64,000 nt of DNA from Hetaerina americana (Eukaryota; Arthropoda; Insecta; Odonata; Calopterygidae): positions 85,114,052 through 85,178,051 of the forward strand of contig JAKTNV010000004.1 of assembly GCA_022747635.1 (NCBI GenBank). The letters run 5' to 3'. The position numbers and the translations under genes were made by a program. The notes beneath the pieces were generated by a model. It was not told the DNA's origin. It ran no database searches and saw nothing but the letters and a program-made list of their open reading frames with translations. Within the stretch, counting starts at the first letter, position 1. Each line of letters starts with the position of its first letter. Below are positions 62,200-64,000 of this stretch, piece by piece.

Positions 62200-62640
62200 A
62201 AAACCCAAGGGAAAACTATGCATACCAATGCTCCAAGGATGGAGAGGGAGGGCGGGAGGAACGTTAAGGGTGCATCGTGGAACGAGGGAAAAAGAAAAGG
62301 GACACGAAGAATTTTGGAGTGGGAGGGGACGGAGAGTGGGAGGGAGAGAAAGAGCGAGGATGGAAAATCCCAACGAAAAACCTCCCTGGGCCCATAAAAT
62401 CCCGAGAGAGGAATGGGGGAAGAAAAAAGACGAGGGTTCCAGGCTGGAAAAAAAGGAGCGAGCGATCCCCTCGGAAAGGGATTGGCCGTGGGGAGGGACT
62501 GGGAGAGAAGAAAGAAATGGGCGAGGAGGAGAACAGATGAAGAGAGTGAGAGAAGCAAAGAAGGAAGGAAGGGTGGCCGGGGTGAAGAAGGGAAGGAGTG
62601 AGAGAGAGGGATAGAGAGGATCGTTTTTATCGTGGACATG
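62200..62640. repeat. Purine-rich (plus strand) skewed tract
   Basis: About 440 bases are dominated by G and A on the plus strand (for example GAGAGAGGGA and GGGAGGGAG), with the complementary pyrimidine tract on the minus strand. The tract creates long open frames on both strands without homology. It sits just downstream of the candidate exon and could be a GAGA-type promoter-proximal element. Confidence 0.5.
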
Positions 62641-63369
62641 CACGACAGTGAGGGAGGGCTTTACTATCTCAACTCCCTCCTGCATAGGACGGAGAAGGGG
62701 GTGGGTCGGGAAAGGTTTATCAACACGCCTCTCCCTCCCTCCTCCAAACACTCGATCTCCCCGAGTCCTCGCAAACCCTCTCCGCCTGTCTCCACCCCCA
62801 CCTCCTCCGAGGTCGACAGATAGATAGGGTGGCAAGGACACCGCAATCGCGTCCCACGATGAAAAGGAGCCATTTCGGAGGGACAATGGGAAAGGGCGCA
62901 GCAGGGAGAAGTTGCGAGAGTGGAGACGGGGCTGGAGCGGGAGAGAGATTGGGGGAGTATAGAAAGGAGACTTCGAGGACGTGTGTGGGGTAGTGGCGGA
63001 GAAAACACGGGGGCTGGGGTGGGGGATGTGGGGTGAAGCACTCGAGGACTCTTGTCCCCCTTTGAGAGAGGATGGAGAAGAAGAAGAAGGGGGGGTTGGC
63101 GATTGTAACGAAAGGACGCGGGAGGTAAGGAGCTTTCGCTGCTCGAACGCATTTATTACCGGTCTTGGTATGCCTCTGCGTGGGTGCCACCAGGAGCACC
63201 CCCACCCCCTTAAGCATCGCGACGTATCAAGGAGGGGAGGACGGTGGTGCTGCGTGGACTTTTTTTTCATCCAGACTCGACGAGTCAGCCGCAACGCTTT
63301 TATTAAGTCTGGCCGTGGAAGAGGAGGCAGAGAATAACCGAGGGAGCTAACGTGATTTCCCGGGGATAC

Positions 63370-63453
63370 CCGCCTCTTTCTGGGACGTGGTTCTGGGCCA
63401 GGTTCGCAGATGGCGTCGCCATCCAAGGAGGGAGCCAACTTTATCGCTTCCAT
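63370..63453 (-). other. Candidate first coding exon (unassigned; possibly tay or another minus-strand gene)
   Basis: A minus-strand ATG at 63,453 in a strong context (AAAATGG) opens 28 residues, MEAIKLAPSLDGDAICEPGP followed by EPRPRKRR. This looks like natural coding sequence: acidic and Pro residues, then a basic cluster like that near the start of AUTS2-family proteins. A GTATCC donor would follow at 63,369 but is weak. The frame runs on to 62,059, but that part tracks base skew. It is unproven; it could be 5' leader sequence. Confidence 0.22.
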
Positions 63454-64000
63454 TTTCTTTCGAGTTGAATGGGGACATTTTCGAGGAGAATCAAAATTTA
63501 GAATGGGTTGGTGGAAAACATTTGTAAAAAAATGTTTCCCTCGGGTAATTTGGTCAACATAGCCGCTTGACATTGATTGTTCACTTATTCGCGTATCAAA
63601 GCCGTTCCTCTCAAGTCCAACTTAACTTAATCGCATATTGAAAACGGGAACTTAGGAGAGAGAAAGTGTGTGTTGAGCACGTACACACATATGCCCATGA
63701 AATGTGCCAATAAAATTCACCAATGCGTCAATGTGGCGTGTAAAATGTATACGCGACAAATATGCAGAAGAAACACAAGCATAACAAAGCAATACCCACA
63801 GACACACAAGAAAAATCGACTCACATCCTTACTCAGCGTCCCTGTCTCACCAATTTCATTAAATACCTTCATGTCAAAGCTTCTTTGCACGACTTATATC
63901 ATCTTCTAATGCCCCTATCACTTTGATCATTTTCGTCCGACTCACTTAAAAAATAAGTTAACAGCAACGCCTGTTCTGGTTTAAAAACTCCTATTGTAAT

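Noticed and set aside
62059..63573. 504-residue minus-strand open frame
   Set aside because: Most of it follows the pyrimidine skew (Ser/Pro/Leu/Phe-rich) and has no recognisable domain. Only its first 28 residues after the strong ATG are kept as a low-confidence candidate.

Overview
This is a eukaryotic window, and almost certainly insect. Two multi-exon genes with GT-AG introns lie head-to-tail on the minus strand. They are embedded in AT-rich sequence with decayed non-LTR retrotransposons, mariner elements, tRNA-derived SINEs and (TA)n microsatellites. I cannot name the species. I found no bacterial-type operon, CRISPR array, rRNA or intact tRNA gene, and no obviously new multi-gene system. 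The most interesting content is one very repetitive DNA-damage scaffold gene, one AUTS2-family gene, several long palindromes, and a sharp change in CpG content.

Gene 1 (minus, 21,775 down to 805, running off the left edge) is an MDC1-type DNA-damage mediator. I joined six coding exons with compatible splice phases. Exon 1 carries a Thr-Gln at residues 4-5. The next three exons build an FHA domain. A single 7.2-kb exon then holds two families of acidic tandem repeats, SDT-like acidic motifs and a basic tail. The last two exons in the window form most of a first BRCT domain; a second BRCT is expected outside the window. The final intron holds a broken mariner. The 6.7-kb intron inside the FHA domain holds SINE and LINE remnants and a fold-back repeat.

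The intergenic part (about 21.8-29.0 kb) holds the likely MDC1-like promoter followed by two degenerate LINEs.

Gene 2 (minus, 53,041 down to 28,982; 5' end not found) is the AUTS2/tay bridge orthologue. Eleven exons join in phase into about 1,881 residues. The sequence is rich in Pro, His, Gln and Ala and has the family landmarks in vertebrate order: the ASDA-S segment, the [13 protein letters not shown] segment followed by the His-x repeat, the FYR motif, the [14 protein letters not shown] core, the RLHRTPP motif, an Arg-Glu repeat and a KVKEE motif. Introns hold a deleted mariner with perfect termini, SINE copies and a perfect 41-bp palindrome.

The right end (53-64 kb) has no exon I can prove. 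It holds (TA)n arrays around a 120-bp-arm palindrome, purine/pyrimidine-skewed tracts and one candidate first exon. CpG is strongly depleted across the gene bodies but plentiful at the MDC1-like 5' end and everywhere to the right of about 47 kb. This resembles the footprint of germline gene-body methylation.

The two genes have no evident functional link. One is a chromatin/DNA-break scaffold; the other is a chromatin/transcription and signalling regulator of the nervous system.
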